DNA of 64,000 bases, taken from assembly GCA_950295325.1 (NCBI GenBank), contig OX485805.1:24353501-24417500 (forward strand), read 5' to 3'. The notes beneath the pieces were generated by a model. That model was not told the DNA's origin. It did not search any database and saw nothing but the letters and a program-made list of their open reading frames with translations. The DNA is from Polytrichum commune (Eukaryota > Streptophyta > Polytrichopsida > Polytrichales > Polytrichaceae). Every line of letters starts with the position of its first letter. The stretch's first letter is position 1. Of this stretch, positions 22,330 through 33,956 are shown piece after piece. The position numbers and the translations under genes are program-made.

Positions 22330-24977
22330 ATGCAAGAACATACACCTTCGAGGATGGAGGTGGCCCTGCAGGAGAAGATACGGTGTTCCATGAGACGGAA
22401 CATCGAGGATGGAATTCTGAAGAGAATGGCGCATAGAGCGAAGGACGTGAAGATCAACCGGGCACAATGTTTCTTCCTTCTCACGAACTTCACAGAGGGC
22501 GTTACGGTGAGCTTCGAACTTGTCTCCGAGGTACTTCAGCTGCTTGCAGACGACCATGACAATTCGACTTCGTACTGTTGTGCCGAGTCTAACATAGTAG
22601 TCACAAATGATGAAGCAAGTACATCTTCTCAAATCAGGGCCGGGGTTTCAGACGAGAGAAAGAGAAGAATCCATGATTTGTCTGTGTATTCTCTGGCCGA
22701 TATGGAGCGTTGCATGGTGAGAGGCGAAATTTTTCAACTGAATTGCGTCCGCGATGGACAATTTTGGCAGACCGCCATGAGAACGTACACACCAAAGGAT
22801 GGCCGCACAGAATTATTCTTTGTGCTCCAAGAATTCGCATGGAGTCTTGATTTGGTTCTGCTTGCATTTACTGCATTGAAGGAATTGCTCCTTACAGGTC
22901 AAGACATCCTTCAGGAAGATCTTGTAGGTTACGAATGGTGTGAGGTAAGGCGTAGGTTGATTCTCAAGCAGGTCGGAGACATTAACCTTCTAAGTACTGG
23001 GGACTGCCACGCTTCAGTCCGCTGCAGATCTGCATCTCATGTGGACAAAGGAGAGCTGTTAGAGAAACTGAGAGAGATTGAAATCTGCAACGATGCTTGG
23101 TGGCCATCAGCAATCCAGATGAACAAATGTAGAATAGCTTCTTTTCTAAGGCGGAAGTTTGAAGGCCAAGAGCCTCGAGTTGATTATCTGCCTCCTACCT
23201 TTCAGATTGAATACCAGGATATCGTTGTTGAGGCGCACATTTCTTCACAAGTGATGGTTGCTGAACTGCATGGAGAGCGCGTAGCAGCAAAATATTTCAC
23301 CAATTCGGTGGTGAGAGACCAGATCCATGTCAAAGAAGTCGCGCTTTTGGCCTGCAACCAACATCCGTACGTTGTCGGTTTGATAGGGTACGCGACAGGA
23401 GAGAGAGAAAGGCCTGGTGCGATCGTCATGGAGCTAATGCAAAAGAACCTTCGCGAATTGATCGATGATATAATGAACCCTGATGATGTTGAGGAACAGC
23501 CTATTCCAACCTTCTATCAGAACACCACACCGTTCACCTTGGATGTCTCACTTCACCTGCTGTTGCAAATTGTCGAGAGTTTGTGTCATCTGAAGGGTCA
23601 ACGAGTAATTCATCGAGACGTCAAGGCAATGAACGTGCTTGTGACTCCGAACGGTGACGCAGAGTTGATGTCGGAAACCCTAAGTTTACAGCCCTCTCCA
23701 CGTGAGCGCTTCTACGATGTGAAGCTTGCAGACTTTGGGACGTCCAACTCGAATGAATGGGACTCTCAATTTCGTACAAAGGCGGGGACTAGCTGTTGGA
23801 TGGCAATTGAAGTTATTGAAGCAGAGAACAACAATATCGAACAAAGCGGCGGGTATACATGGTCTGCAGATGTCTACAGCTTGGGTATCACGGCACACGA
23901 GATCCTTACCGGTCGGCTGCCATTCCATCATGTATCAAAGTCTGACCTAATCCAGGTGCTGCGTAGGGGTGGAAAGCCTCCCCTTCCACTCGACTGTCCA
24001 GCACGTCTGCGGGAGCTTCTTCAAGATTGCTTGGCGACAAATCCTAACGAAAGACCTGATATCTTCAAAATTCGTGAAGGCCTTTGGCGTTGCAGAGTGG
24101 AGATGTTGTTGCATCATGGTGACAAGCTACCAATAAGGTCTACTATGAATAGGTATGTAACTTAAACTTGGCAATTACCTGATTCTCGAAGAACAACACT
24201 CTCTCAGACGAGTACATGTCTGCTGTGGAGAGGACACATGTGTTGAGAGTAGTGCATGCGTTAGTACTGGTACATTTAGGATGCCATATGTACATAAGTC
24301 ATCCCAGATGTGGTCTTATTTGAGTAATCTCATTGCAGTAGCCTAGTACTCTGAACCAGGATAAAATAGATTAACCAAAGAGAGTCACGTGACAGTTTTA
24401 ATCAATCAACTCGTTTAACTGGTGTAATACATGTGATTGGGACGTGATCTTAATTTAGTTTGAACAATTTATGAAGTCGATAATTTCTTGATAGATAAAA
24501 TCAATCAGCCAAGTACAGGATCGCTCAAATATATTGAGTACTCCAGCTAAAACATATTTTAAAACTTTATTGCACTTCAAATTTAGAAAATATGCCCAAT
24601 ATCTGCAGCATAGCTCATATATAGTTTTTTTACTACAGAGTCCCCTTAGAATGTATTATGTTACAATGGTTTGAGAACACCTCCGGATTTGAGATCTTAG
24701 AAGTGGTTGCACAATTTATTGGCCTCTGGACTTCATGTAGCAGTTTCCTAGTCCTTGTGGCCTTTGGCTTTGTGTTTGACTAACTTTCCTTAAGTACAGG
24801 GCCACAAGTGTTATTTCGAAACGCGAGGGAGCAGTAGGGAATGTCTTTAGGCACTCCTGGCCACTGAAGGGTTTCCGCAATTTGTTCCGTTATTTGATGA
24901 GGATGGCAGCACTATTACCAGTGGATAGAAGGCACTGGAAATGTAGTACAAATGATGGTAATCTTCAGCACTTGTGA
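22330..24977 (+). CDS. TKL-type protein kinase, two coding exons
   Basis: Exon 1 is 22330-24152 and exon 2 is 24800-24977, about 666 aa. The first frame runs on to a stop at 24165, but AG|GTATGTAA at 24151 is a strong donor. At 24780-24799 TGACTAAC plus a pyrimidine stretch and ACAG form a branch point and acceptor, and the joined frame stays open for 58 more codons (Arg-rich, with FRNLFRYLMRM). The N-terminal 290 residues are a helical domain I do not recognise. The kinase domain spans about 295-590: Lys in VAAKYF (K321), Glu336, HRDVKAMN (428-435), DFG (468-470), WSADVYSLG (510-518) and NERPD. The Gly loop is degenerate and the APE motif reads AIE. All catalytic residues are present, so it is probably active on Ser/Thr or Tyr. 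Substrate unknown; no signal peptide or TM segment. Confidence 0.82.
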
Positions 24978-25566
24978 AATACATGCATATTAAGTACTAT
25001 ATTGATGAGTGGTAAATGTATTTTAGTAAATAAAGAATGTATATATATTACAATTGATTGGATTTGTTTCAAGGCATGTTGTCACATGTGCAGTTGTGTT
25101 CACTAACAATTGACGAGTTTAATCTAGACCCAAAAATTCATTTGAGGGGACTTTGTAGTGAGTGCAATAAAACATGTACCCATAACATGTGAACAAATAT
25201 CAAGCTCATGATAATCAAAGAAACGTAATAATATATGTTATTTTAATTTATTTTAATTTTTAGACAAATGAAACAAGTGTATTTCATTGTCAAAAATCAT
25301 ATAAGGTCATCAAAGACCTAAAAATGATAGTAGGGGACTCTCTTGGGTGAACCCAGTGAAACCACACAACCCCTAGGTAATACATTTAAAGTCCCATAGG
25401 CTTATTAAGCAACAATTCATGTTTAAGTTGGTGTCAAGCCTCAGATTTTTAACCACACGTTCATAGCTTACCCCAAGAGACTATGTAGTGGATTGTGGAA
25501 AGAACTTGGGGGTATTGAGATTTTGTTGAACAACATATTTGACTTGGAAAAATGTATTTGTGGCAG
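24978..25566. other. No gene seen between the two kinases
   Basis: AT-rich. The missing upstream exons of the RLK (LRRs, TM helix) were looked for here and not found. Confidence 0.45.
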
Positions 25567-28013
25567 ACATTGTGACAGCTTTGAAGGCAGCGGGTGTCAT
25601 CTCATTCACATATGAAGAGATTGAAGAAATCACTAATAAGTTCAACACAAATAATGAGGTTGGAGAATGGAACTATGGCAAGTTCTATAAAGCAAGATTA
25701 AATGACGGACAGTTGGTTGCAATAAAGCATTCGCAAATTGAGGGCTCCTTGGAGGCACCCCACGAATTTTTTAATGAAATTCAGGTGTTATCACGTCTTA
25801 AGCATCGAAATCTGCACAAACTTGTCGGCTACTGCAATAGCCACAATGTTCAAGTAAGTTTGACTTCATCTTTCACATTGAATTACTTTCCTTAGACCAC
25901 CTAAATTTTTGAAAGTGTATAGTTTCCCTCCTCATGTCTTTATGCTATTGTATCATGAATGTATCTTTTATTGGGAAAAACATGGTTGCACATCATCCTC
26001 TCTTCAAGTCACCAAATGTCTCCTTATCACATACCCTTTGCTGCATGAATAAATGTTTCCACTCTTATTTAAGGTCATGGAAATACTTACTCTCAAAGAC
26101 ACTCTTGCAGATGTTGGTGTATGAATATATGCCAGGAGGAAGATTGCGAGATCGTCTTACATTATTGTCAGAAAAGGCATTGGACTTCACAACACGGTTG
26201 GAGATTGCATTAGGATGTGCAAATGCCATACTCTATCTCCACACAGAAAACCCTCCAATCTTGAATTCCGACATTAATTCAAGAAATATTTTTTTGGATG
26301 TCCAACCATACGGTCCTCCAAAATTGGCCATCAAAACCATGTGGGAACAAGCACCAGTGCTCAACTTGTTTTCTGTGCAGGGACGAATCCCACCTCCTGT
26401 AAGCACATATTCAAAACTTCTTTGCCATACACAGAAGCCATAGCATCAGTTTGGTCATTAGTGTGAATACAATTAGTTTTCCCTCATCAATTCAGGTCTT
26501 GCTTGTTTGCTCCATAGTATGTATATACAATCCGTTTTCCTTGCTTCTGATCATGAATTTAGATGAGGCAACAGGGGGGGGGGGGGGGGGGGGGGGGGGA
26601 AGGGGGTGTGAAAACACCATTTTAGAATACAATTAAAGTGCGGTGGACCGAGGTGAAAGTATATCCATTTGGCTTTGACATGTGCATGACCTTAGGAAGC
26701 TCGGTTTCAAAGTTGGCCCTCTTTTTGGGGGGTAGAAATGTCCATTCTCAACTTCGATCCAAGACAAAGGTTTTGTAAAGCTTAAAAGTATGTTCCCATT
26801 CGGAGTCAAGAATGGCCATTTGTACACAACCTTAAAACCGAGCTCCCCAAGGTAAGGCACATGTCAAGGTCAAAAGTCTTCTACTTTGGCCTACCAATCC
26901 TATTGAACCTTGAATGTGTGCCCACCATATGTGACCCCCACATGAGAGGACATCAATTGTTCTATGTGAATCATTTTTGGTTCATACTCTAAATTACAAG
27001 AAATGTGTGTGTGCAGTGTTATAGAGCTCCAGAGTACCTCCTAACCATGAGGGAGACTTTCAAGAGCAATGTGTACAGTTTTGGTGTTGTGCTCCTTGAG
27101 CTTCTTACTGCACGACAACCCACTTCCATGGACAAGCACATTGTCAGAGAGGTAATTCAAATCCGCTATGATTTGTGAAATAGATCCTCATTTATTCCAC
27201 TTTCACTTGCCCATTATAGTCAACTAGATATTGGAAGTTTGTATCATAGGCTTGTGAGTATCTTACATATCCTAGGGAAGTACATTATTTGTTATGAATT
27301 TACCAGTTGTTAGTTATAAATCTAGAGTGCCTTCATGGAGTTGCCATACAACTTGAGCTCAAGCTCAAGGTTGCAAGATTGGTGGGCTAAGGTAAATGGA
27401 TTTAAGCACTCCCATGTGCCTAAGATGATGGTGGAGTTTTCATTCTTCCTTTCTTGTTTGGCTTTGATTTTCAAGTTCAAGCCCAAACTTAAATTTGTAG
27501 AATTTCGAATTCTAATGACTATAAGTTCAAATTTAGGCTTAAGCTTGAAATCAATCTAAATGGAGGAACCAAAACTCCACCCTTTCAAGTACATTGATAA
27601 AAGACTCAAATTCTTTTACCTTGGCCCACCAAACTTGCAAGGTTGAGCTTGAGCTCAATGTTTGTGTGATTGGTCATTCAAATTATTCCAATCTTTGAAG
27701 CCACCCATGGTTTGTTTGTCTATTTTTGTTTTGATAGTTCAAAATATCTTAAAGTTAGAACTTAGCAAGATACAAATTACGCATTCTAATTTTGTTGTAC
27801 ATGTTCAGGTACGTGAAGCAGGAAAGGACCTCAACTTTGTAGATCAGCGTATGGGGCCGTGTCCGAAACTACCACTCATTCAGCTCGTCAACCTAGCATT
27901 GGCATGTGTTCAAAATTCTCCTGAGGATCGACCCCACATGGCCGATGTAGTCAAAGAATTGCGGAGAATCCAACGTACCGTAAAATACTATTCCTTGTTG
28001 CACCCTGAATGTG
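25567..28013 (+). CDS. Partial LRR-VIII-like receptor kinase domain, pseudokinase
   Basis: Four exons with clean GT-AG sites and preserved frame: 25567-25853, 26111-26398, 27017-27151, 27809-28013 (ending at a GTAAGT donor, with no next exon identified). The protein opens with [20 protein letters not shown], has VAIKHSQ (the Lys is kept), [16 protein letters not shown], then [37 protein letters not shown] and HIVRE, and ends in a [15 protein letters not shown] block. This is the order and wording of plant LRR-VIII-1 receptor kinases. Catalysis looks lost: the Gly loop is GEWNYG, HRDIK-xx-N reads NSDINSRN, and the DFG region reads IKT. No LRRs, signal peptide or TM helix lie upstream, so it is 5'-truncated. 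Either a pseudokinase fragment or a young pseudogene; the intact splicing argues against long decay. Confidence 0.72.
26574..26599. repeat. 26-bp G homopolymer in an RLK intron
   Basis: Uninterrupted run of 26 G, then AA and five more G, in the intron between the second and third RLK exons. A potential G-quadruplex and a likely sequencing/assembly weak point. Confidence 0.9.
26636..26910. mobile_element. TIR element (MITE) in RLK intron 2
   Basis: The two ends are inverted copies over about 70 bp with moderate divergence. The left has CTTTGACATGTGCATGACC then GGAAGCTCGGTTTCAAAG; the right, reverse-complemented, has CCTTGACATGTGCCTTACC then GGGAGCTCGGTTTTAAGG. No coding capacity. Target duplication unclear. 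Confidence 0.65.
27353..27658. mobile_element. TIR element (MITE) in RLK intron 3
   Basis: Inverted ends of about 45 bp with few mismatches. The left reads TTGAGCTCAAGCTCAAGG, TTGCAAGATTGGTGGGC, TAAGGTAAA. The right, reverse-complemented, reads TTGAGCTCAAGCTCAACC, TTGCAAGTTTGGTGGGC, CAAGGTAAA. Words related to AAGCTTGA and its complement also fill the interior. Target duplication not evident. Confidence 0.75.
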
Positions 28014-28449
28014 GTAAGTCGTCTACAAGGCTCTGGACTCCACAATTAGAGTACCAAATCTCTTTTCATTTAAGTTGTAAATTAAATACAATCTCAGAAC
28101 ATGACTAGTAAGAGATCAGTATTCACTCCCTTTCCATCCTAATGTGACCTCTTTAAACACTTGTGGCGCTCTAGCATTTGACCAATTGTCATTGTTGGAT
28201 CCTCCAATTTTAGTTGCACTTGATGATCAAATGCACATAAGCAAGCTGAGGAGTGCAGCATAAGTCGAAATGTACAACAAAATATTTTCAAGAGGTAAAT
28301 TTCGTGTATAATACTGGTATTTACAGACTATGTTCTTGCAGCGTACCTACATTTTACATATAACAGCTCAATTAGAAAGACTGAACCAACAAGATTTACA
28401 CATTAATGAATTGATTTCATCATTTAAGGACTACATTTCTTGTAAGATG
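28014..28449. other. RLK 3' flank
   Basis: No further RLK exon with matching phase could be identified. The segment near 28380-28450 resembles the LURP-like 3' repeat units that follow. Confidence 0.35.
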
Positions 28450-29090
28450 CACTTCTTGTTCAAATTAAGGCAAGTGAAGGTGAGTTCTCTCCAGCTATAC
28501 ACACAAATGATTTAATTCTTCATCAACTTCAATCATCTGAAATGGGTTCTTTATCTATAGTAACATCGTTCTCCGACTGAGTACACTGAGTACCCCAATG
28601 ACCTCAAAGATGATTCCGTGCATTAGAGTATCAAGGATGAGTTTCGTGTACTCTCCTGATGATCGAATGCCATGATGCTGAGCAACTGATCCTTCGTTTG
28701 ACACCTTCGGATTCTCCTCATTGGCAACTATTACAATACAAGTCTTGTTAAAATTGAGGTGCGTTCTTTTCAATTCACACAACTGATTCGATTCACAAAT
28801 TTATCTTCAATTTCAATCAATCTGAAATGGATTGACAAGAAATCACTTCACGAATTCCTAATATAGCACTAGCACTTTACTTACCATGGATACCCAAATT
28901 GGCGTTTAAGATTAGGGCTTGGAGAGTTTCAAACTCTAATCCAGTACACTCCCTACCCCGATGGCCCGACGATGATTCCGTCCATAAGATTATCAAGGAA
29001 GATTTTCGTGTCTTCTCCTGATTGACTACTACGTTGCTCAGCATCCAATCATTTGTTTGACACGACCGTCTTCTCCTTAATGGCACTGAT
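28450..29090 (-). repeat. Tandemly repeated 3' end of the LURP-like gene
   Basis: The segment holding the stop codon and 3' flank of the LURP-like gene (about 28940-29090) recurs about 360 bp away at 28575-28730: GTACACT-C-GTACCCC-ATG, GATGATTCCGT, TTTCGTGT, TCTCCTGAT, GCTGAGCAAC and CGTTTGACAC all repeat in order. A third, weaker copy of the distal part begins near 28450. The duplicate encodes a remnant of the protein tail (NEENPKVSNE against IKEKTVVSNK). It could be an alternative last exon or decayed duplication debris. Confidence 0.6.
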
Positions 29091-29909
29091 CATCACCCTG
29101 GGCTCTGGACTCGCTGCCCAGAATCTGTTGAATGCGTCGTTGGGAAACTTCTTGGCGCATTGGTGCATGCCGAAGATCATGGCGAGCAAAGCAGTCCAAT
29201 CCACACCCGCAGCCACGTCGATCGTCAGCTCGGGGCCCGACAGCACCGAATTATAATTATTCAGGTGCAAAATCCCCATAGCCTTCTCCACAACGGCGAC
29301 TCTTTCATTCTTCGCGTTCAGTATCTGTATAATGGGGCCAGTGACAAGGATCGTGTACATAAGCTCCCTCTCTCGGTCGCCTTTGTACACTACCATGTTG
29401 TGCTTAGTGGATATGGACTTAATTCGCGATTGCTTCGAGATGCTGAAATACGTCGTCCCGCCTCTCGGATCCTGCACGAACTGCGTGCCGTGCACCGAGA
29501 CAGATTTCGGCTTCACTCGCAGATTCGGAATTCCATAGTTTCCCGAAACGTAGCAGACCGGTTCCTTCATCTGAATCTCCTCAATTAGAGTTCCGTGATC
29601 TTCACAGCCGCCGATGTCTAAAGGCTCCATGGTGTCATGGTACGGGTTCTTGCCGTAGTGATGCGAGACGCACATTATGCGTCCAAATTCGTCGAAAATT
29701 CGGTTGTCGTCTACGCTCAGATGAGATTGTATGAATCTGGTCTGTTCCGGACAGAACTGATGTCCCAGAGTGAGTCCGGATCCCTGTTCCTGCGGAACTA
29801 AGTATCCCTGCGGCGGTCCCACGACTTCTACGGAACCCTCAGGGTTCAAATTCGTAGAGTTGGAGGTTCTTCCCGTCTGGGAATTGTTCATGTGAGTATC
29901 TGACATCAT
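29049..29909 (-). CDS. LURP-one-related / Tubby-C-like protein, single exon
   Basis: An uninterrupted 286-aa frame starting at a double ATG (29909, 29906). The first 60 residues are polar and probably disordered. The rest fits the LURP-one (DUF567)/scramblase-like Tubby C-terminal barrel: short beta strands with turns, FSISKQSRIKSISTKHNMVV and ILNAKNERVAVVEKAMGILH, and near the end the family's characteristic hydrophobic helix, here VAAGVDWTALLAMIFGMHQC (about 232-251). LURP1 family members in Arabidopsis contribute to defence gene responses, but most have no known biochemical role, and membrane-phospholipid binding is only suggested by fold. No catalytic residues are expected. Both flanks carry imperfect tandem duplications. 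An alternative label is phospholipid scramblase-like; the fold class is firmer than the function. Confidence 0.72.
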   Translation of the reverse strand: MMSDTHMNNSQTGRTSNSTNLNPEGSVEVVGPPQGYLVPQEQGSGLTLGHQFCPEQTRFIQSHLSVDDNRIFDEFGRIMCVSHHYGKNPYHDTMEPLDIGGCEDHGTLIEEIQMKEPVCYVSGNYGIPNLRVKPKSVSVHGTQFVQDPRGGTTYFSISKQSRIKSISTKHNMVVYKGDRERELMYTILVTGPIIQILNAKNERVAVVEKAMGILHLNNYNSVLSGPELTIDVAAGVDWTALLAMIFGMHQCAKKFPNDAFNRFWAASPEPRVMISAIKEKTVVSNK

Positions 29910-29953
29910 GGCTGCGCGAAAGAATCGAACAATCTACCAGAAGCCAAATGTGT

Positions 29954-30989
29954 CTGGCTGCACAAATCAAAGAGTAGATAAGTTTGGAGAAATCGATTTT
30001 CATCAAGAATACCAACCCCGACCTCTCTGGTAAGTGTAGAGTGATTCGATTTGCTGATGAGAATCACACGTACACCTCAACCTTCTCTTCTGCATATATT
30101 TCACACCAACAAAACGTAGTTCATGAGAAATTACTCTGCTCTAATCTGCCATTCTCTATACTCTACAGAAGGAAATGGTAAAACAGGTGCAAGCTCCTAT
30201 GTATTAATCTCAGCAAGAAAAAGTGAGAGTCACACGAATAGGACACTTGCAGTTTATGAAAAAAGAGAAATCGCATTTGCGTCGAACCAACACCAAGAAT
30301 CATGAACGTGTTGAGGAGCGAAGAAGTAGAGAGAGCTCATTACGTATCCCCCAAAAGTTATCACAAAAGGATAAGAAAGTTCACTGCGGAGACGCCATCG
30401 AGAATCACCAGAGGACAGTTACAAGTGACTTCTGAGTAATCAAAGCAAAATTATGTCCGGCACAAATCACAGAGAGGAAATGTTGATGTCAACCTGGTGA
30501 CCTGGAGAAATTGACGATCTCTTTCGACTTTCCCACTTCCTTCTTCTTCTTCATCAAGTAAATAACCAACCCCGACCTCCCTGGCCGTAAGACTTGTGGA
30601 GTGGTTCGAATTGCTGAGAATCAAACTTCTCAAAATCTCTTTCTACATACATTTTACAGCAACAAAACAGCCTTGTCTACGAGAGATGATGCTCCAGCCC
30701 GCCAATGTTCTCTAGAAGTACAGATGGATATGGGGAAAGCAGGTGTGCTCCTGTGTATTCTCGGCAAGTATAAAGTGTGAATTTGCTAAGACACCGAATG
30801 CTGCCATTTACAGTTTACTAAAGACGAAAAATGTCTGCACCGAACCAACACCAAGAATGTACTCGAGAAATTGCCAGAATGCAAGAGCTCACAGCCCCCC
30901 AATTCGTCACAAAAAGGATTAGACAGCTCATTACGGAAATGGATGGCGTCGAGAATCACCAGGAGAAAGTTAAAGGTGAGTCATTCTGA
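29954..30989 (-). repeat. Tandem duplication in the LURP-like 5' flank
   Basis: Unit A (about 29954-30436) and unit B (about 30455-30989) are collinear. Shared words include GGCACAAATCA-AGAG, ACCAACCCCGACCTC-CTGG, GATTTGCTGA/GAATTGCTGA, CACCAACAAAAC/CAGCAACAAAAC, GAACCAACACCAAGAAT, GAGCTCA, CACAAAAGGAT and ATCGAGAATCACCAG. Unit A ends about 45 bp upstream of the gene's ATG, so promoter or 5' leader sequence was duplicated. A faint third start may lie near 31100. Confidence 0.65.
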
Positions 30990-32320
30990 GGAAACCTGCA
31001 AAATCACTAACAAGCCTTATAGATGAGACAGGCAGCAGTCGCACTCAAATGTTACCTTGTTTAATCATCTCCCTACCAGAGATAACAATACGAAGGTATG
31101 TCTGAACCCACATCGATTCTCAACCAAGCCCGCATCCTCTAGGTTTGCTGATTTCTGCCAAGCAGTACTTCACCGCAAGGTTAGCTCCTCAAAATGCTTT
31201 GTTTCCGAAACAATCAAACTGACATTGATTTCACACAGTGGCATTTAGTACACTGAGCACCTACAACAGCAGATGGACTAACTAAGTCAAATTGGAGCAA
31301 TGAGCACTGGAATTAAAGGGAAATGATGAAATCGAAGCAGTTTGTTGGTGACTGCGCGTGCCCCCAGCTCTACTGAGGAGGCAAGTTGTCGAATTTGATC
31401 TCAGCCTCCCTCCCAGCTCTGATTTTCATTCCCCATGATTGGACATGTTCGCAGAAAATTACTGTCTAACCGACCACCACGCCGAGACATTAGTAGTACC
31501 GGATTTTATTCTTGCTATCATTTGATGCTTATTGCTTTCAACAGTTGCACCTGCCCCTAAAGGTAGATATGCGGAAAACGGTGAAAATAAGCTGATTCGG
31601 CCAGAAAGAGTGACTTGAAATTTGTGCAAAAAAATCCAGAGATGCAGCAGAGGAAACGATGAGGAATGCAAGTTGGTTGTTAATTTTACTCCATGTAAAT
31701 AATTAGTTACATTTTCCCAAAGAGGCAAGTAAGTCGCACCCCCTACTTGTATAGTAGAGTCTCCCTAATTTGAGCTTCAAAATATCTTACTCTACATACA
31801 AATGCACACAAATCAGTTAATTTTATGACGCCCAAAAGTAATCACAAGTGGTGTGAAACAACACTTATTTGGCCAATCACTGCATCCCACCTATCATTAC
31901 ATCCTTTTTGGGCCATCATTTTTACAATTAGTCATTTTGGGTCCACACAAGAATCATTCTACCCTTACAGTCCTACCTCTTTAAAATGACACGTTTGGGA
32001 AATGAGAAAACCATCCTATTATTGAGATATTGTAATCTACATATCGGATGAGAATTGACCACAATGTGCAAAAGTACATCGTTGTCTTGAAATCAACCTC
32101 GAAAACTCAACCAACCTTCCAAAATTCCTAACTTTGCCAACACAACTCACAATTGAGCAAAACTACTACCAAAAGAAGTGCAATTTCAATAGCTTTCCAA
32201 AAACATCCAGCTAAATATTGAGTTCAAAATGCTCAAAAACAAATTATGCACCTTGATTAAGGGTTTAGGTGAAAATTGTTGCAAAAGAGAACCTAGTGCC
32301 CTTAGTTCCCATATGGAACT
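30990..32320. other. No gene seen
   Basis: No recognisable coding frame or element with clear ends. Confidence 0.4.
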
Positions 32321-32660
32321 ACACTAAATAGTCCTATTACTGTGGGCCACAATAATTCTCTAGAGCCCATGCTAATTTTCAAAATGAGAATTAATGTGGG
32401 CCACATTCAACCCATGCTAAATTTCTAGTAGAAAATTGGTGTGGGTCACAGTAATGTTTTTCCTAGAAAATTAATGTGGGTGATTATTTTATTTTGTGCT
32501 ACTTCTATTCTATAACTAATAATTAGTGAGTTGGTCAAAAATCTTCATGAGGACTTAAGGGAAGACCCAAGTTCTTGCACCCACATTAATTCCACCTTGA
32601 CCAAAAAATTAGTGTGGCCCACACTAATACTCCACCCACAGTAATAGGACTATTTAGCGC
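32321..32660. mobile_element. TIR element with CACTAAAT-type ends
   Basis: Left ACACTAAATAGTCCTATTAC and right reverse-complemented GCGCTAAATAGTCCTATTAC, both continuing TGTGGG. The interior holds repeated (A/T)TAATGTGGG(C/T)CACA words in both orientations. 340 bp, no coding capacity. Confidence 0.78.
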
Positions 32661-32839
32661 ACCAGTTTTTTCTTTATGAAATGCAAGTGTATTTTCCCTA
32701 GTAGAAAACTATGCCCGCAAAAATTGCAGCCGAAATCAGCTATGGTTCTTTTGACCAGCCTAATCTGCAGTCACTAAACATCTACAAATTTTCCTTTTAC
32801 ATTTTGCAACTGAAATTTTAAATTTTCTAGGGTGTGTGA

Positions 32840-33930
32840 TACAAATATAAGTAAATAAATAAATTTCATATTAGCCTTTCAGCTAAACATAGGTATGAAG
32901 AACAAGAAAATGTATTTTTAGCATCAACTGAATATTTGATGAATATTCAAAGTCAAAACCAGCAACTTTCTTTAGCCAATCTCAAGGCCTTGTGTATGAT
33001 GACCTTGCATATGATGAGGAACCACTTTCATTGTCTAGAATCAACACATCATAGTTGGGTACTAGACCCAAGCTAGATCAAAGCTCAAGTAGTAACAGTG
33101 CGTAAAGCCACATGGCCACCTCCATGATCGCACCCGGTTTGATGCAAAACCATCACCTTGCATCTTGGGTACTGACCCCCTTTGTGCTTTGTGGCCCTAC
33201 CTCCTTGGCTTTGTGAACATAATGGCTATAACCCTTCCCCTTGTGAATAGAATGACTAGAACAAGCACTGACAAGCCACCCTAAACCCACCTTTAACCGA
33301 CCTGAGATATGGAGCCCACTACCTACCTCACATGACGGTAATGGAGGCAAGTACGAGTTGATGCCACTAATGGCACCTAAAACCGTCACTCTGTGGGGCC
33401 GGGCACTCCTACACCATGGGGAACAGTTCAAGGTAGTATAGTAGAGGCACCTATTCTTGATCAGGGCCCCATTGGCAATCTATAGGAAACTAGAATTTTG
33501 ATCAAGTTGGGGCTGAAATATCAATCAGGTAGGGATTGAATTTCAATTAGGCCGGAACCAATAGTGCCATGGAACATGTCCTAGTTTTGGAGTGCTAAAG
33601 TGAGGAGGAACAAGCGGTTAAAATGAGTGGTTATGACACACTCTAGACATTGGTAATATGTTCACGCCAACTTTTGGCTTCAAAAATTCACAATAATTTC
33701 AATTTAAGGAATAGCATTACTGAAAAAAATTGCAGTCCTCCTAATTTCTATCTTCCTGTATAAGAATTTTTTTCACTGCCTTATACTTCTCCAAACTTGG
33801 CACAAAATCTCTCAAGTGATCGGTGATGGGCACCTCTACTCTAGAGTGTTGGCAATTGGGAGGCGTTTATAGGTGTTGCTTTTGGGTGGGATGTTGGTTT
33901 GAGCACACTCAACCCTATGACCAGTCAAGT
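32840..33930 (+). repeat. Single-arm copy of the 59.5-62.4 kb inverted-repeat element
   Basis: Collinear with the left arm at 59500-60390: TTTCAGCTAAACATAGGTA, GTATGATGACCTTGCATATG, AAAGCCACATGGCCACCTC, CCACCTTGCATCTTGGGTAC, AAGCCACCCTAAACCCACCT and TTGGGAGGCGTTTATAGGTG all recur in the same order. Only one arm is present. It is interrupted at about 33437-33845 by a segment whose ends are short inverted repeats (AGTAGAGGCACC and AGTAGAGGTGCC), probably a MITE. Confidence 0.75.
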
Positions 33931-33956
33931 CCACAATAATCTTCTCCTTGTTAATA

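Noticed and set aside
29160-29588. Plus-strand frames opposite the LURP-like gene
   Set aside because: They lie antisense to the well-supported 286-codon minus-strand frame and have no recognisable domain.
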